Positions 24,605 to 36,412 of a stretch of DNA of 64,000 nucleotides are shown here, one piece after another. The position numbers and the translations under genes were made by a program. The notes under the pieces are model-generated. The model was given only the letters and a program-made list of their open reading frames with translations, ran no database searches and was not told the origin of the DNA. Each line of letters opens with the position of its first letter. Position 1 is the stretch's first letter. Source of the stretch: Owenia fusiformis (lineage: Eukaryota > Annelida > Polychaeta > Sabellida > Oweniidae); NCBI GenBank assembly GCA_903813345.2, contig CAIIXF020000009.1:11464030-11528029 (forward strand), in the 5' to 3' direction.

Positions 24605-25249
24605 ATGCAATTTAAATTCTAGATTTGGAAGTGGACTCTACCTTTCACACCCAGCGGCTGCTACAATATTCCCCTGACTAACCCAAATATTGTTCATGTA
24701 ATTTAAATTCTAGATTTGGATGTGGACTCTACCTTTCACACCCAGCGCCTGCTAAAATATTATCCTGACTAACCCAAATATTGATCATGTAATTTAAATT
24801 CTAGATTTGGAAGTGGACTCTACCTTTCTCATCCAGCGGCTGCTTCAATATTACCCTGACTAACCCAAATATTGATCATGTAATTTAAATTCTAGATTTG
24901 GAAGTGGACTCTACCTTTCACACCCAGCGCCTGCTAAAATATTATCCTGACTAACCCAAATATTGATCATGTAATTTAAATTCTAGATTTGGAAGTGGAC
25001 TCTACCTTTCTCATCCAGCGGCTGCTTCAATATTACCCTGACTAACCCAAATATTGATCATGTAATTTAAATTCTAGATTTGGAAGTGGACTCTACCTTT
25101 CTCATCCAGCGGCTGCTTCAATATTACCCTGACTAACCCAAATATTGATCATGTAATTTAAATTCTAGATTTGGAAGTGGACTCTACCTTTCACACACAG
25201 CGCCTGCTACAATATTACCCTGACTAACCCAAATATTGATCAATCAGAC
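24605..25249 (+). repeat. 91-bp tandem array of truncated exon-A4 copies
   Basis: Seven units begin with atg-aatttaaattctag at 24605, 24696, 24787, 24878, 24969, 25060 and 25151. The spacing is 91 bp for the first six intervals; the last unit is 99 bp, ending in an 8-base addition. The eighth, at 25250, runs into the true exon A4. Every unit carries the acceptor ttctag and about 60 bp matching the start of exon A4. In the exon frame this reads TLPFTPSGCYNI, TLTNPN and then a stop in the next atttaa. The units have one extra base near the start (gaagtgg versus gaattg), so they cannot enter the gene frame. Sub-types alternate (ctcatccagcggctgcttcaa versus cccagcgcctgctaaaa). Confidence 0.93.
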
Positions 25250-25267
25250 ATGTAATTTAAATTCTAG

Positions 25268-25552
25268 ATTTGGAATTGACTCTACCCTACACACACAGCG
25301 GCTGCTACAATATCCCCCTGATTGATCCAAATATTGTCGAACTTACCGTTGACACTGGAAGTACTGAATTAGAAGACCCAATATACACGTGCTATGTGAA
25401 AGCCTTGAATAATGGCATGAAAGAATTTGCATTAAGGAAACGACAATGTTACGTGAGGAGAGGTAACATTTCGAGCACGATTGATTGCAGTAGTGAAAAT
25501 GAGTGCAATGGTATTGGGACTGATAATGTCGATGTGTATGAGATACATACAG
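25268..25552 (+). CDS. Gene A exon A4: cysteine-rich module
   Basis: Phase 1-1 exon of 95 codons. It reads DLELTLPYTHSGCYNI at its start, then PIYTCYVKALNNG, QCYVRRG and NECNGIG. The spacing GCY...C.VKA...G...F.....CYV resembles the small Cys-rich modules (WSC/apple-like) that precede lectin domains in invertebrate mosaic proteins, but I cannot assign a named family. B4 is its counterpart and is five codons longer. The acceptor ttctag is the same as that copied seven times upstream. Confidence 0.88.
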
Positions 25553-25770
25553 GTGAGCTTATCCATTCTTTATTCAGTGTCTTCATTTTGTATGGTAAAA
25601 TATACTCTGTTACATGCCACGCAAAATGTGACATATGGTTCAAGTGACGCACATATTTTCACGAGATAGAGTCAGAAGCCATGAACATACATATCGCAAA
25701 AGACTTTGGAAAGCTTATTCACAACGGTCCCTATCCTCTGATAGTCTACTTGCTACCTTTTTGCATTCAG

Positions 25771-25974
25771 ATAACACTGCTATTGGAAAAAAGTCCAAAC
25801 AGTCCTCAGAAGAATCGAAAGACTACTCATCCAGAAATGCTCTCCTCATGGGGTTAGATAACCACAAGGACGATTTTATAAATAGTTTAACTTCAAGAGA
25901 AATCAGGCCATATTGGATGTCCTTCTCTAGAGACTATTTCATATTCTCAAAAATTGTAATAACCCCTGTGAAAG
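25771..25974 (+). CDS. Gene A exon A5: F-type-lectin/discoidin-like module, first half
   Basis: The exon encodes NTAIGKKSKQSS, NALLMGLDNHKDD, RPYWMSF and KIVITPVK. The order (A-x-G-K-x-x-x-Q-S-S, N-A-x-x-G-D/L-x-N, W-hydrophobic, hydrophobic-x-I-T) is that of the fucolectin/FTP branch of the discoidin fold. Length is 204 bp, phase 1-1, identical in length to B5. Acceptor ttgcattcag, donor aaag|gtaagc. Confidence 0.9.
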
Positions 25975-26443
25975 GTAAGCCTTACTATATCCAAAATATT
26001 TTAAAACTATGAAATACTTTTTAGACAAAAATATAGCAAAATATGCATCAAGTCGATCATATTTTAGATAAAAGCATGCATTTAACGTTTACATGTGCAT
26101 TATATTAACCTCTTGACTACTTGGAGTGGCGAGATTTTTCGTCACCTCAGAAACCCAGAGTGACGAGAAAATCCGTCCCAAAATGTCTCACTAAAATTGG
26201 TCTTATTTGAATCATTTTCATCCAATTTACACAAAAATTCTAATTTTACGAAGGTGAGAATCTAAAGTGGTATAGGTATGTGGTAAAATGTCAAAAGGTG
26301 GCAAAAATGAAAAATTCTCTGGTTCCAACCGATTTTAGAGACTGGGATTCAAGAGGATAATATAATAATATATCACGGAAGTTATTTCATCCATTAGGCC
26401 TATTGTGATTTTATATACTTCGTAGCTTTCTGTGAACTTTCAG

Positions 26444-26629
26444 ATTATCCCCTGAAGAATTTTACCATTTATATCGAGAATAAAGAGTGTATGAGTCACC
26501 CTGGTGTGATTTTAACTCCTCATGAGATAACATGCAATGAACCAATAGGTGGGAGATCAGTTAAAATTGAATTGATTGGAGAAACTGCTACTCAACTAGC
26601 TCTGTGCTATGTAGAAGTACATGAAAAAG
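26444..26629 (+). CDS. Gene A exon A6: F-type-lectin-like module, second half
   Basis: The 186-bp exon, phase 1-1, encodes FTIYIENKECM, TPHEITCNEP, GRSVKIELIG and LALCYVEVHEK. This matches the second half of FTP lectins (a YIGN-x-x-C segment, EI-x-C, GR-x-V-x-I, and a final L-x-L-C-E/Y-V-E-V strand). Same length as B6. Together with A5 it forms one domain split by one intron. Whether the fucose-binding His/Arg set is complete cannot be judged; a full HxRxDG-type motif is not apparent. Confidence 0.9.
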
Positions 26630-26701
26630 GTAGCTTTGCTTTATATACGGTAATTAGGCTTGATGTAAGTGCTGTGTTGAACGAGGAATGCAGACCTATA
26701 C

Positions 26702-27280
26702 ACAGGGTGAGCCAAGAAAGGTAACCCAAACAAATGTTAATAACTCCTGTCATCCAGAATGGGATTAAAATCATATTTGGCTCGATTGGAGGCTGTTGGT
26801 TGTTTTGGAGGCTAATTTGAATATACCGGTGAAGTTACTACATACATACAAAAATAGTTACCTTCCTGAGAGTGGGGTTCCTTCCTAACTTGGGGTTCAT
26901 TAATCTTTCAGAAAAGGGGGTTATTCCAAACCGGGAATTCATTTTATAACAAAAAATATGGGGGGTCGAGTCGAAGACGGTTGCACAAGCCACGCGAATC
27001 CCCTGTTGCTACGCCCATGCTTCTAGAGTTGTAAGTGTGGACAATATCTTTGACTTGGCTCCAAAGCTTTAAGTTTGGAGATTCATATTGGATGATTTTG
27101 TAATGTTTCCTTATTTGGGCATGTCTTTGTAAAATGGCCATACAATCGTGAACATAATAACAGACCAATGGATCTAAAAGAATGAAAGAACATTGTGATG
27201 AGCCAAATATGATTTTAAATCCATGGATGAGGGACTTATTAACATTTGTTTGGGTTTAACTTTTTTGACTCTTCCTGGTA
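26702..27280. mobile_element. 575-bp TIR element in intron A6-A7
   Basis: The left 90 bases (acagggtgagcca, cccaaacaaatgttaataa, aatcatatttggctc) recur as reverse complement at 27190-27280. The acagggtg-gcca start resembles the lone element end at 43053. Interior has no transposase. Likely a mariner-like or related non-autonomous element. Confidence 0.75.
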
Positions 27281-27515
27281 ATCACGCGATACCATAAAAA
27301 GACAAGGAATGGAAGAGAACTCCAGTATCTAAATTATAATTCAAAAGCCTATCGAAGAATGTTGGATTTGTAAAGCAGATGAATATGAATCTTTAGTCTT
27401 TAGTCTTGAATCTTTTCCTTATTATTGTATCATAAATCAATTCAAAGAGATACAAGTGTTGTTTTTATCATGTTATCAGTCCCTATTATATGCCATGTCG
27501 CTGTTTTGATTTAAG

Positions 27516-27651
27516 TCCGCTGCACACAACTGATATCTGGGGATGTTTACAATGTTGACAATTCACATATAACAGCATCTAGCACTTGGCCTATAGATTC
27601 AACACACTACTTAGGAACAAACAGATCTAGATTAGACACCACTGGAGAGAG
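27516..27651 (+). CDS. Gene A exon A7: F5/8C domain, first part
   Basis: The exon starts after tgatttaag in phase 1 and ends gagag|gtacgt in phase 2. It encodes VRCTQLISGDVYNVDN, then ITASSTW and RSRLD: the opening Cys, the hydrophobic strand, the S-S-T-W element and the A/S-R-L strand of coagulation factor 5/8 type C (discoidin) domains. B7 is twelve bases shorter. Confidence 0.9.
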
Positions 27652-29923
27652 GTACGTAGGTTATCCGGGACCTGTTAATGTAAATATGGGTTTTTAGAAG
27701 TACATTCCAAAAAACGCAACAAGCACAATCAATGTAAAACCTCAATACCAGTGATGCAACATAAAGATTTAGTTAAAGTGTCTCACATATTCGATCAAAA
27801 CTTGCCATGCAAACATGTTAGTCTACTTTACTGGCCCCCCTTGCTGTAACAAGGAACCCAAAACACATTAAAACGTAAACATAAACCAATTAGTCACTTC
27901 ACTATGAAAGTGAGGGGTGTTACGCTGTGTGCATGGACTAACACAATATCAATGGTCATTTACTGTGTCAACTTAGTAACCCTTGCATATCGTGCTCACT
28001 CAAGTATTGAATAATTTTTTTATGATCTAAATGTTTGTGGTTTATAAAAAAATGTGATATATTTTAGTTAGAAATATATTAATTAATATATTCATTCAAA
28101 CAGCACTAGAATGCGGGAAGAAAGAGCAATGGTGACAAAATGCAGACAGAATTTTCCGTAAGGGTTTCAAACATTTCTGGACACAATCATACATGTACTT
28201 CATGTGTACTGTTATTTTTAGTGCTGTATTTATAGATATAATTTCACGTATTAAAATCATATTTTCCAGCAATGACTTCAAATTCGGAACCACACCCATA
28301 TCACATTTTCTTCAATAACTCAAACATGTGTAAACATTGACCATGTGCATATAAATTCAGATTTCACGAGCTCTTTCCTATTCGAGTACCTCATACACCC
28401 CTGCATGGATTTGAGTTGGATTCGCCTTTTATACGTGAGCCGACACACTCGCAAACGCTGATTGGATAAAGATTGCGAGAATCTTTAAGCATATAGAAAC
28501 ATGTTTCTTCTTTCCAATGGTATGTTATTTATTCATATATGACCGCAAAACAACAGTTAACAGAGAATCACCAATGTGGTTTATACTCTCCGCAAGAACT
28601 CACGTATGATTCAAAGAGCCGTGCGTGACATGGAGAGATGAGCCAATTCCCATGTGTAGAGAAATGGGGGCCATGTTAACTTTAGAAGGGGCATGGAATG
28701 TAATTTTTCATGAGTAATCAATCCTAAGATGAGAGACAATAATTGTGACTAACTCTTTTTCCATATGTTTGTTACGTAAAATGAACCACTAAGGATACAC
28801 TTAATCTAAGTCTGAAATTATTGTTATTAGGTCCCGCTGTGAAAGAAATGATGGTCCCCCAGGGATTATTGTCCCCTTTCTTAACGGCCCTTACTGGCCC
28901 TGATTGCGTATAAGATAATGAGGGAAGGAGTTGTATTTAGGTCACCATATAAATCAACGGAGAGTAGGACCATAATTTAATAGGACCGCCTACCCTTTTA
29001 CACCGCCACCAGAATTTAATCCGCAGCTCCAATAACATGAGGATTTATCTGATTGTACAATAAGAATCGGTTGATTGGGGATATTTCATAATTTGGCACA
29101 AACGCCTTTTCACCCACTTGCTAAAAAGTGATTATTCAGTAGTCCATGAACACATATACACAAATGACATATCATTGGAAAGAAAAGACACGTGGTTTTA
29201 TGGTAAACTAAATGAAATTGATGAAAAAATCACTAGTTCTGTGATTTTACAATGTGTTTGATCGTGTTTTTGAGACACATTGTATACACAATACATTTTG
29301 ATATTTTATTCTGGTGCTTATAAAACCAAACAAAAGATTGAATTAAAGATTTAGACATATTACGTTTTCCGTCCGCATGCTTTCGGTGATATTGGAATTT
29401 CTGTTTTAGCCATTATAATTATATGTGTCATTTCTGGATTGCTCTCACTAGCTTATACATTTATTATCAAGAATATGTCATAACTACCGACTTTCTCATA
29501 GAAGTTGTCAGATTTGATGAACTGACTCGCTTATACGGTAAATTTTAAGAAAGACTAATTTCCGATTTACAATTTTGATTGATTTTGTGTTAGAGTATAC
29601 CTCCGCAAAATGAGATGACTCTTATAACCTTCAAGTTGTCGATGTTATGTATTACATCACCGCAGTTCATCTTCCCTGCTAGCTTAGAGGGTGGGGGAGC
29701 CGCAGAGTTTAAGAGTTAACAGATATAATTATGTCTCTTGCGTACCACCTTCGTTTGCGCCACTTCCCACCAGTTAGTTTTCGAAAATTACACGTTGTTG
29801 CGATGTTTTAATCGATGTAAGTATATTGATTACACCTTTCTCCGTATTGATTCAAAATAACAAGCTATGGTAAATTCAACACTCCAGAAATTAGCATAAT
29901 ACTATTCGAAGCGTGTTACGAAA
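27652..29923 (+). other. Intron A7-A8, left part
   Basis: No exon or clear repeat recognised. It is AT-rich with somewhat higher GC near 28350-28700 and 28840-29010. Confidence 0.5.
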
Positions 29924-30645
29924 AGGTCCACGACTTCACGTGCAATATGGCAAGTAATTTCAGACGGTCATATCAATATCTTTCACCATGAGTACTTTCT
30001 GGGCATAAATACAGTGGTTTACATTAAAACAATATGTTTTCTTTCAAGTGAAGTCCCCATGATAATAAAAATACCAATCGGACAATTCGAAAAATTATAA
30101 ATAGGGACCAATAGTCAACAATTTTTTCAAAATGTTGAACTTATTTGCTCAAAAAAAGATCTTCTTTTTCTGATTTTTATTGCATGAAAAGATTATTCAA
30201 CAAGGGGTCTAAAACATCTTCAAAAGTAGAATGGTATTAAAAGTCTAGTTTTGAAGATATCAATTTTCGATGACCAGAAGCATGCTGAAAACAATGGATA
30301 GCATGAAAATGTGTTTTTTTAACTTTATTGAATTTCAATACCCATCCTCTTTTCAGAAGTTATTAATATAGTGTAGAAGAAACTTTAGATATATTCAAAT
30401 TGAGAAAAACAAGATCCTCTTTTTATAAAATAAGCCTTTCATTTTTAAAAAAGTGACAAAGTGGGGTCCTAATCCATTATTTTTTCAGAGAGTTGGATTG
30501 ATATTTTACTATCATGGGGACTTCACTTTAAAGAAAAAATATTGTTTTAATAAAATCCTCTGTATTTATATCCAGAAAGTACTCATGGTGAAAGATATGG
30601 CTGGCTAAAAGCACTTGCCATACTGCGCATGGACCTTTAGAAACC
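29924..30645. mobile_element. Foldback element, second copy of the 16160-18700 family
   Basis: The left arm (about 29930-30065: aaaggtcca, tatggcaagtaattt, ccatgagtactttctgg, tttctttcaagtgaagtcccc) and the right arm (about 30515-30640) are inverse complements of about 125 bp. Unlike the copy at 16.2 kb it has no insertion in its arms. Spacer about 450 bp, no coding sequence. Confidence 0.75.
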
Positions 30646-30841
30646 GCCATTGTCTGTCTGTCGGCTGTCTGTCGTATTCTCAATACAGATTTACATGATA
30701 GACATATATCTTATTTGAACCATGGGGTTTTCCTTTAAATGCCAATAAGATCCTGAAAGCATTAAATGTTGAAATTAAAAGACTTCTTATCTTGTTTTTT
30801 TTTATTTACAGAGTACATATGGGGTATATAATAAAACATAT

Positions 30842-31003
30842 AGTGACTGCCAGCTGATCGAGAAATAGTGTAAATATTTTCCCCTCGGGAATATCCTATC
30901 AATCGACATATGTTCCCTCAGCCTGCAGCCTCGGGAACATGTCAGTGGACAGGATATGCCCTGGGGAAAATATTTTGCATTATTTCCCTCAATTACAGTC
31001 ACC
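30842..31003. repeat. Long hairpin MITE adjacent to exon A8
   Basis: gaaatagtgtaaatattttcccc pairs with ggggaaaatattttgcattattt. The centre is a further palindrome (gacatatgttccc / gggaacatgtc), and the tips gtgact / agtcac also pair. Its right edge lies about 57 bp before exon A8, so the acceptor region of that exon is built just beyond it. Confidence 0.75.
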
Positions 31004-31059
31004 ATTTGGATGATATAAAATGTGGCAAATCCACCTAAAAGACAATTTGTTTATTCAAG

Positions 31060-31255
31060 TGATCATGAAACTCTCAAAGGAGGAAGCTGGACTGCAGCTG
31101 TCGAACACGATAACCAGTGGATACAGGCAGAATTTAGTAAAGTTATGACCGTGAGTGGAGTTGTCACTCAAGGAAGGTTTGATGAAGACCAGTGGGTTGA
31201 ATCGTATAAGTTCTTCTATGGTGACACTGAAGATAAATTGGAAGAGTATGAGGAG
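31060..31255 (+). CDS. Gene A exon A8: F5/8C domain, middle
   Basis: The exon begins with the last base of a split codon after gtttattcaag and ends gag|gtaata in phase 0. It encodes NQWIQAEFSKVMTVSGVVTQG, then WVESYKFFYGDT and LEEYEE. This is the W-I-Q-V-D-L-G, V-x-G-V-x-T-Q-G-R, V-x-S-Y-K core of discoidin domains. The usual D-L-G is E-F-S here; gene B keeps DLG. Confidence 0.92.
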
Positions 31256-31493
31256 GTAATACAGCGCGAACCTTATCTATATTTTCAGGTATTTAAGGTT
31301 CCATTGTATGGCATCATATGTGTACTACTGATTATCTCAATCCTATTTATACGTCATATAGGAACGTTATTTTAATTATCATAAATTTAAAATGGATTAA
31401 AAACATCATGAGGCAACAAATATGAAGACGTGTTCATTGTATTCATTCCAAATACTAATTCTATAACTAGTATTTATATTTATTTTGAATTAG

Positions 31494-31671
31494 ATTCTAC
31501 CTGGTAATGAAGACCGAAACAGGCACGTTATTAACTTGATTGAACCACCTGTCAACGCCAGATTTGTTCGCATTAATCCTCAGGCATGGAAGGATCATGT
31601 ATCATTGAGGTTTGATGTAATTGGTTGCAATTCTTCGGAGTATGATAACTCTGCAGGGCCAATCTTAACAG
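31494..31671 (+). CDS. Gene A exon A9: F5/8C domain, end
   Basis: Phase 0 start after ttttgaattag, phase 1 end at aacag|gtatga. Encodes NRHVINLIEPPVNARFVRINP, then LRFDVIGC: the final strands and closing Cys of the F5/8C domain. A short non-conserved tail of about 15 residues follows the Cys; B9 has only three. Confidence 0.92.
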
Positions 31672-31947
31672 GTATGAAGTTGGAATGTATTGTTCTATGT
31701 TACTATTAAGTCCTTTAGTAGCAACTTTGCATTTCACCATTTCGTATGCGCTTCACACCCCGCTGGCAATTATATCATATTGTATCTTTTATTATTTAAA
31801 TGGAATGAAAATGAGATTGAAACATAATAAAATCAAGTTGGACATGAGTTTCATAGTTTACACAATTCTTATGTTATCACCTGATAAAGTTAAAATAGAA
31901 ATAAGTTTCTCACTTACACAATTCTTAAGCATGTTCTCTGCTTTTAG

Positions 31948-32145
31948 TTCAGTGTCCAGTGTTACCAGAGCCACCTATTGGGCATACGCGAATCACTCAA
32001 CTGGATGGGTGGCACAATGGTGCAATAGTAAAGTATGAATGTTTGCCTGGAAATTTTTACTACTCGGGAGAATTCACAAAGAAATGTGAAATTCACGATT
32101 CTGCTGGATCCGGTGAATGGATCGGAGATGATCTCAAATGTAGAG
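31948..32145 (+). CDS. Gene A exon A10: sushi (CCP) domain
   Basis: The 198-bp phase 1-1 exon encodes VQCPVLPEPPIGHTRI, IVKYECLPGNFYYSG, KKC and GEWIGDDLKC: four Cys and the Trp before the last Cys, a complete sushi module. The acceptor is ctgcttttag; a second ag five bases later would break the frame, so 31948 is chosen. B10 is very similar. Confidence 0.93.
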
Positions 32146-32824
32146 GTATGGACGTTGACAATGTGTTTCTTTCCTGAATTATGAAAAGCGCATAACTAAA
32201 TGGTTCTCAGATGCGCCAAAGGCAATGCAGGATTTATATTAGATGATTCATAACCAACCAAAGCAAATCCCAGATCACGTGGCAACATTTCTTAATATCA
32301 TAAGGAAGCTTATTTGATTCTGGAATTATTTGCCGGAATCATTGATCATCGGGTACAAAAATTATGAACTACTCACAATCGCCCTAATTTGCAAGATTTA
32401 TGGGCGTCATTTTGAATTCAAGAGATAAGCAGATCGCTATGTTTTCAATTTAGAGCTTTTTTGAAATATTATATAGTATATCCTTAGCACAAATCAGATC
32501 TTATGAGTTGCACATGAATAGAGCTTACATTAGTTAGCTATAGAGAGTACATGGCGTATTACGTGTAAAAATTAGATCAATTGTTTTCAGAAATGAATTC
32601 TCCAACAGTCGAATATTTATACAATATTTTGAAAATATATTCATACATTAGCCCAAATGTGTGACTGTATCATCCTAAAATGTTCCTGAACACTTCTCAA
32701 AAACTCAACTGAACTAAGCCAACCTTAGACGAGCCTGGAATCAATTAGGAGGCATGAACGGTGTCCCATTCTGTCCATGCATACAAACATAGAATAAGAC
32801 ATATTTGTCATATCTATTATTTAG

Positions 32825-32905
32825 GCTGTTGTGATTTTGAGAGGACTTCGAAAACAATAATCGTATACAATTTCAATACGCAAGCCCCGTTTGAAAATCT
32901 ACAAG
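32825..32905 (+). CDS. Gene A exon A11: short linker exon
   Basis: A 27-codon phase 1-1 exon between tattatttag and acaag|gtaacg, encoding GCCDFERTSKT and a hydrophobic/polar remainder. It keeps the frame between sushi A10 and the next LamG-like exon. Being symmetric and short, it could be alternatively spliced. No domain recognised; it may be the first strand of the following ConA-like fold. Confidence 0.7.
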
Positions 32906-33075
32906 GTAACGTACATATGATTTATATTGTAACAAGATACGTTTAATCAAATGTTTATATGGTTATTGGAAGGGCGCGTTAAAAGTTGGTTTATAAATTC
33001 GTTTAACATAATCATTTTGAGAGTTCTGGATTGCTAATGTTTTGTTCTTACATTGCGAATTATATTTTCTCATAG

Positions 33076-33600
33076 GGAATGCTACTTTAAGAAAACAGGG
33101 AGACTATGTTGGACTGTCAGCAATTCAAAATGAGGATAGTGTGGCCTCTGGTGAACTCAACAGCGCATTCTGTTTAGAAACTTGGGTAGATTTCACACCA
33201 AACGCAGAACATCATGATGACAGAGATACAGATATAGATGTTATGATTAAGGTTACAAATACCTTCGGGATGCTTATCATCAACAACAATTCTGAAGGTT
33301 ACGTTGAGATTAGTGGATACCTCAGTCTAAAACAGGCGATTTTAGCTCTGTCGGTAAAACTGAATATGAAGTTCCTGGAGCTATCAAAATTACTCCAAAT
33401 AACTATGACAAAGGATGAGGAAATGGTTGGATACTACGTAAATGGAGTCCAAGTATTTACCAGTGATATTGAAGAAGAAATGGAAGGTCCAATGAATGAA
33501 ACCATGGAAGAGTTTGTTATGTCTGCAACTGGTGACGTAATCCTTTATTCAGTACATCTGCAAAACACAAGCTGTTTTGAGACGGAAACATACAAGAATG
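33076..33600 (+). CDS. Gene A exon A12: second LamG/ConA-like domain
   Basis: A 175-codon phase 1-1 exon. It encodes DYVGLSAIQ, FCLETWVDFTP, a long strand pair around GMLIINNN, VGYYVNGVQVF and an SCF end. The F-C-L-E-x-W and Y-Y-V-N-G-x-x-V elements point to a concanavalin A-like jelly roll of LamG or pentraxin type. The acidic IEEEMEG stretch is unusual. Unlike the first LamG it is in one exon. Confidence 0.8.
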
Positions 33601-33833
33601 GTAATGATTTATTTGAAAATATTAACTTCTTATCTTAGACTATCTCTCGGAGTTGTTTCCCGCTTATAACACTATAACTCATGTTAGTAAAATATTTTGA
33701 AATCGTTTGTTGGGTGCACTTATTAACCTTGCGTGGCTTCTTGTGGAACGTTTTGTAAAAATCAATGACAATTAAAGTGTTTCACTTATTTCAGACTATG
33801 ATGATTATTTTTTTACATTGTCACCTCTTTCAG

Positions 33834-34148
33834 CCCAAACACTGAAGAAAACTGGCTGTGAGACATCAGATAAAAGTATTAGACTATCATGTCAGGGGGA
33901 CGATGTTCTAGTTGTTGATACTGTCGAAGTGGGACAAAGCAACAACAGCAATGGTATCAATTATTTGTGTGGGTTTGAATTCAACTCCGTGTGCAATATC
34001 CAGGAAGTGAAGAATGACAATGTGATCAAGGACATGTGTGATAAGCAAAATGAGTGCATAGTACACTACGACGATTACTCTGTTCTTAGGCAGAATACAT
34101 GTGATGAGGACCATAATGTAACGGCAGTGATAACCTACCGCTGCATAA
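33834..34148 (+). CDS. Gene A exon A13: SUEL-type galactose-binding lectin domain
   Basis: The 105-codon exon encodes SIRLSCQGDDVLVVDTVEVG, then VCNIQEVKNDNVIKDMC, ECIVHYDDY and TAVITYRC. The Cys pattern and the closing V-x-Y-x-C match the SUEL/rhamnose-binding lectin family (Pfam Gal_Lectin). Phase 1-1; acceptor cctctttcag, donor cataa|gtgagt. Confidence 0.88.
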
Positions 34149-34289
34149 GTGAGTATAATCATTTACAAATAGAAGTGCTGTTAATAAAACAACGCTTAAA
34201 CTGGGATTTGACCTGATAATTCAAATGCATCACGAATTGAGTTTAGATTATGAAACAATCTCTAATGCATCATTAATTTCAATCGCATT

Positions 34290-36383
34290 TAAAGGGTGAC
34301 GCATATCGTTTAGCAAATCGAACGCTCGTTTCTGGTGTTGCTCACCGTTTAGTATAAAAGGCCCGATCCCGGAATAATACTCAAGGGTTCACAGGCTCGA
34401 GGTCGTTGTGTCAACACCTCTAACTGTTATATAGCATAAGTATATTATAGATCGTCACATATTTATAAAACGGTGATTTTTATTTTGACAAATCAATTCC
34501 ACATTTATGGGTGAAGTTTCTGGATCTTCTATTTGTTTATAATAAGGAAAATTGACATCTAAATTCCCCCACAACGTAATAGCACACAGCTTGGTATATG
34601 AAATATCCTACAAATGAAACAAAGCAGTTCTAATTCAAGGATTTATATTGGCTGTTGTACATATTCTTTGAACGCAATCACTCTATGGATAATGTTTTCA
34701 AAATCATTATAAACGGATTACTTTATCTCAAAGACAATTTCAATAAACTGGATTTTACAGAACTCCCCTTATTTCTTAAAAATGGACTGATCCAGTCGAT
34801 TCGCCTGGAGCCGCCATATTGTTTTTATACGGAATGCTTATCGGAACCCTTTAAGGAGAGACCATGAGACGCGGAATAACATTCAATAAGCCGAGCAATT
34901 AAATGTGTACATTTAAAGTTGTACTAAAACCAATTGAAGAATCTCTTATTTTCTTCTTTTTAGCACAAATAGCATATCTTTTGTTATTTGGACTACAAAG
35001 TTGTGATATTTCCCCACACAACACGATTTATTAAGATAAGACTGTCAACCTCTGAAATGTTGTTATTTTTGCGAACTTCTTAAGGTAACCTGACCATGAG
35101 TACCGTGTACCGTGTTGTTGCAAACTACTACGAAGGCTGAACCAAAGTAAAAATATACATTAGTTCCAAATTCGCACGCATATAGCCACATAAATATTTC
35201 TAATTCATTGAACTTCACAAAATGAAATTCTTGAGGAACGAGCAGTGCAATATTATTCATTACATATACAAGGAATTGATTGAAATGCATTTGTGAAACC
35301 GTATACCGACAACTGATATTGTTAACCCAAAAATTATATTTAAAAAAATTGGCCTTACAGCATTACGTTCGGGTTAAAATGTTTTAATCTCCAAACACTG
35401 ACAGTGTTTGCTATTATATAACGTACATGCTTTTAATAGCGTTTCAGCTCGATTGATTCCGCAGTCAGTTGCAAGTGATATTATACTCTTTTAATTACTC
35501 GAAATTGATGAGAATAGACTCAATCGTGCAAAAATCGATTCAACATGAGAACGAATAACTCGTTTTTGAAAGCCAGGGTTCCATTCATTATATCTACAAA
35601 ATCGTATTTCGCGGCAAATTGTTTCAACCACACACGTCATGTCACGTGACGTAAAAGTTCTGCTCTGAAAATGAAATCAGTTTTGCCGCGAAAACAGACA
35701 CGTGCTGACTTTATATCCCCGATATCATGATAAAATGGAATTGTCGATGGTTCATCATCGTAAAGTGTGGCATTCATTCGGTAAGATGGCATAAATATAT
35801 CTAAATCTAGTCAAATGGTTTTTGTAAATCTTTAAAGGGACTCGATAAGCTTCCCGTATAAAAACAATATGGCGGCTCCAGGAGAGTCAACTGGATCAGT
35901 CCAGTTTGAAGAAATGAGGGGAGTTTTGTAAAATCCAGTTTATTGAAATTGTCTTGGAGATAAAGTTATACATTTATAATGATTCTATAAACATTATTCA
36001 GAGAGTGATTTTTCAAAGAATGCATGTACAACAGCCAATATAAATTCTTGTATTACAACTGCTTTGTTTCATTTGGAGGATATTTCATATGCCAAGTTGT
36101 GTACTATTACGCCATGGCGTTTAGATGTCATTTTTCCTGATTATACACAAATAGAAGATCCTGAAACTTCACCCATAAATGTGAAATTCATTTCTCAAAA
36201 AAGTCTCCCTTTAATAAATGCGTGATGATCTATGATATACTTATACTATATAACAGTTAGAGTTGTTGACACAACGACCTCGAGTCTGTGAACCCTTGAG
36301 TATTATTCCTGGATCGTGCCTTTTATACTGAACGGTGAGCAATACCAAAAACGAGCGCTCGATTTGCTAAACGTCACCCTTTA
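34290..36383. mobile_element. 2.1-kb element with about 570-bp terminal inverted repeats
   Basis: The left arm (34290-34862) starts aaagggtgacg and the right arm (35826-36383) ends cgtcaccctt. The arms match almost throughout, with shared strings such as tcaagggttcacaggctcgaggtcgttgtgtcaac-type sequence, acttcacccataaatgtg and gtacaacagccaatata. The spacer of about 960 bp has no transposase. It sits inside intron A13-A14 and ends 30 bp before exon A14. Confidence 0.85.
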
Positions 36384-36412
36384 TGAAAAATACATGTATT
36401 TTGTGCTTACAG

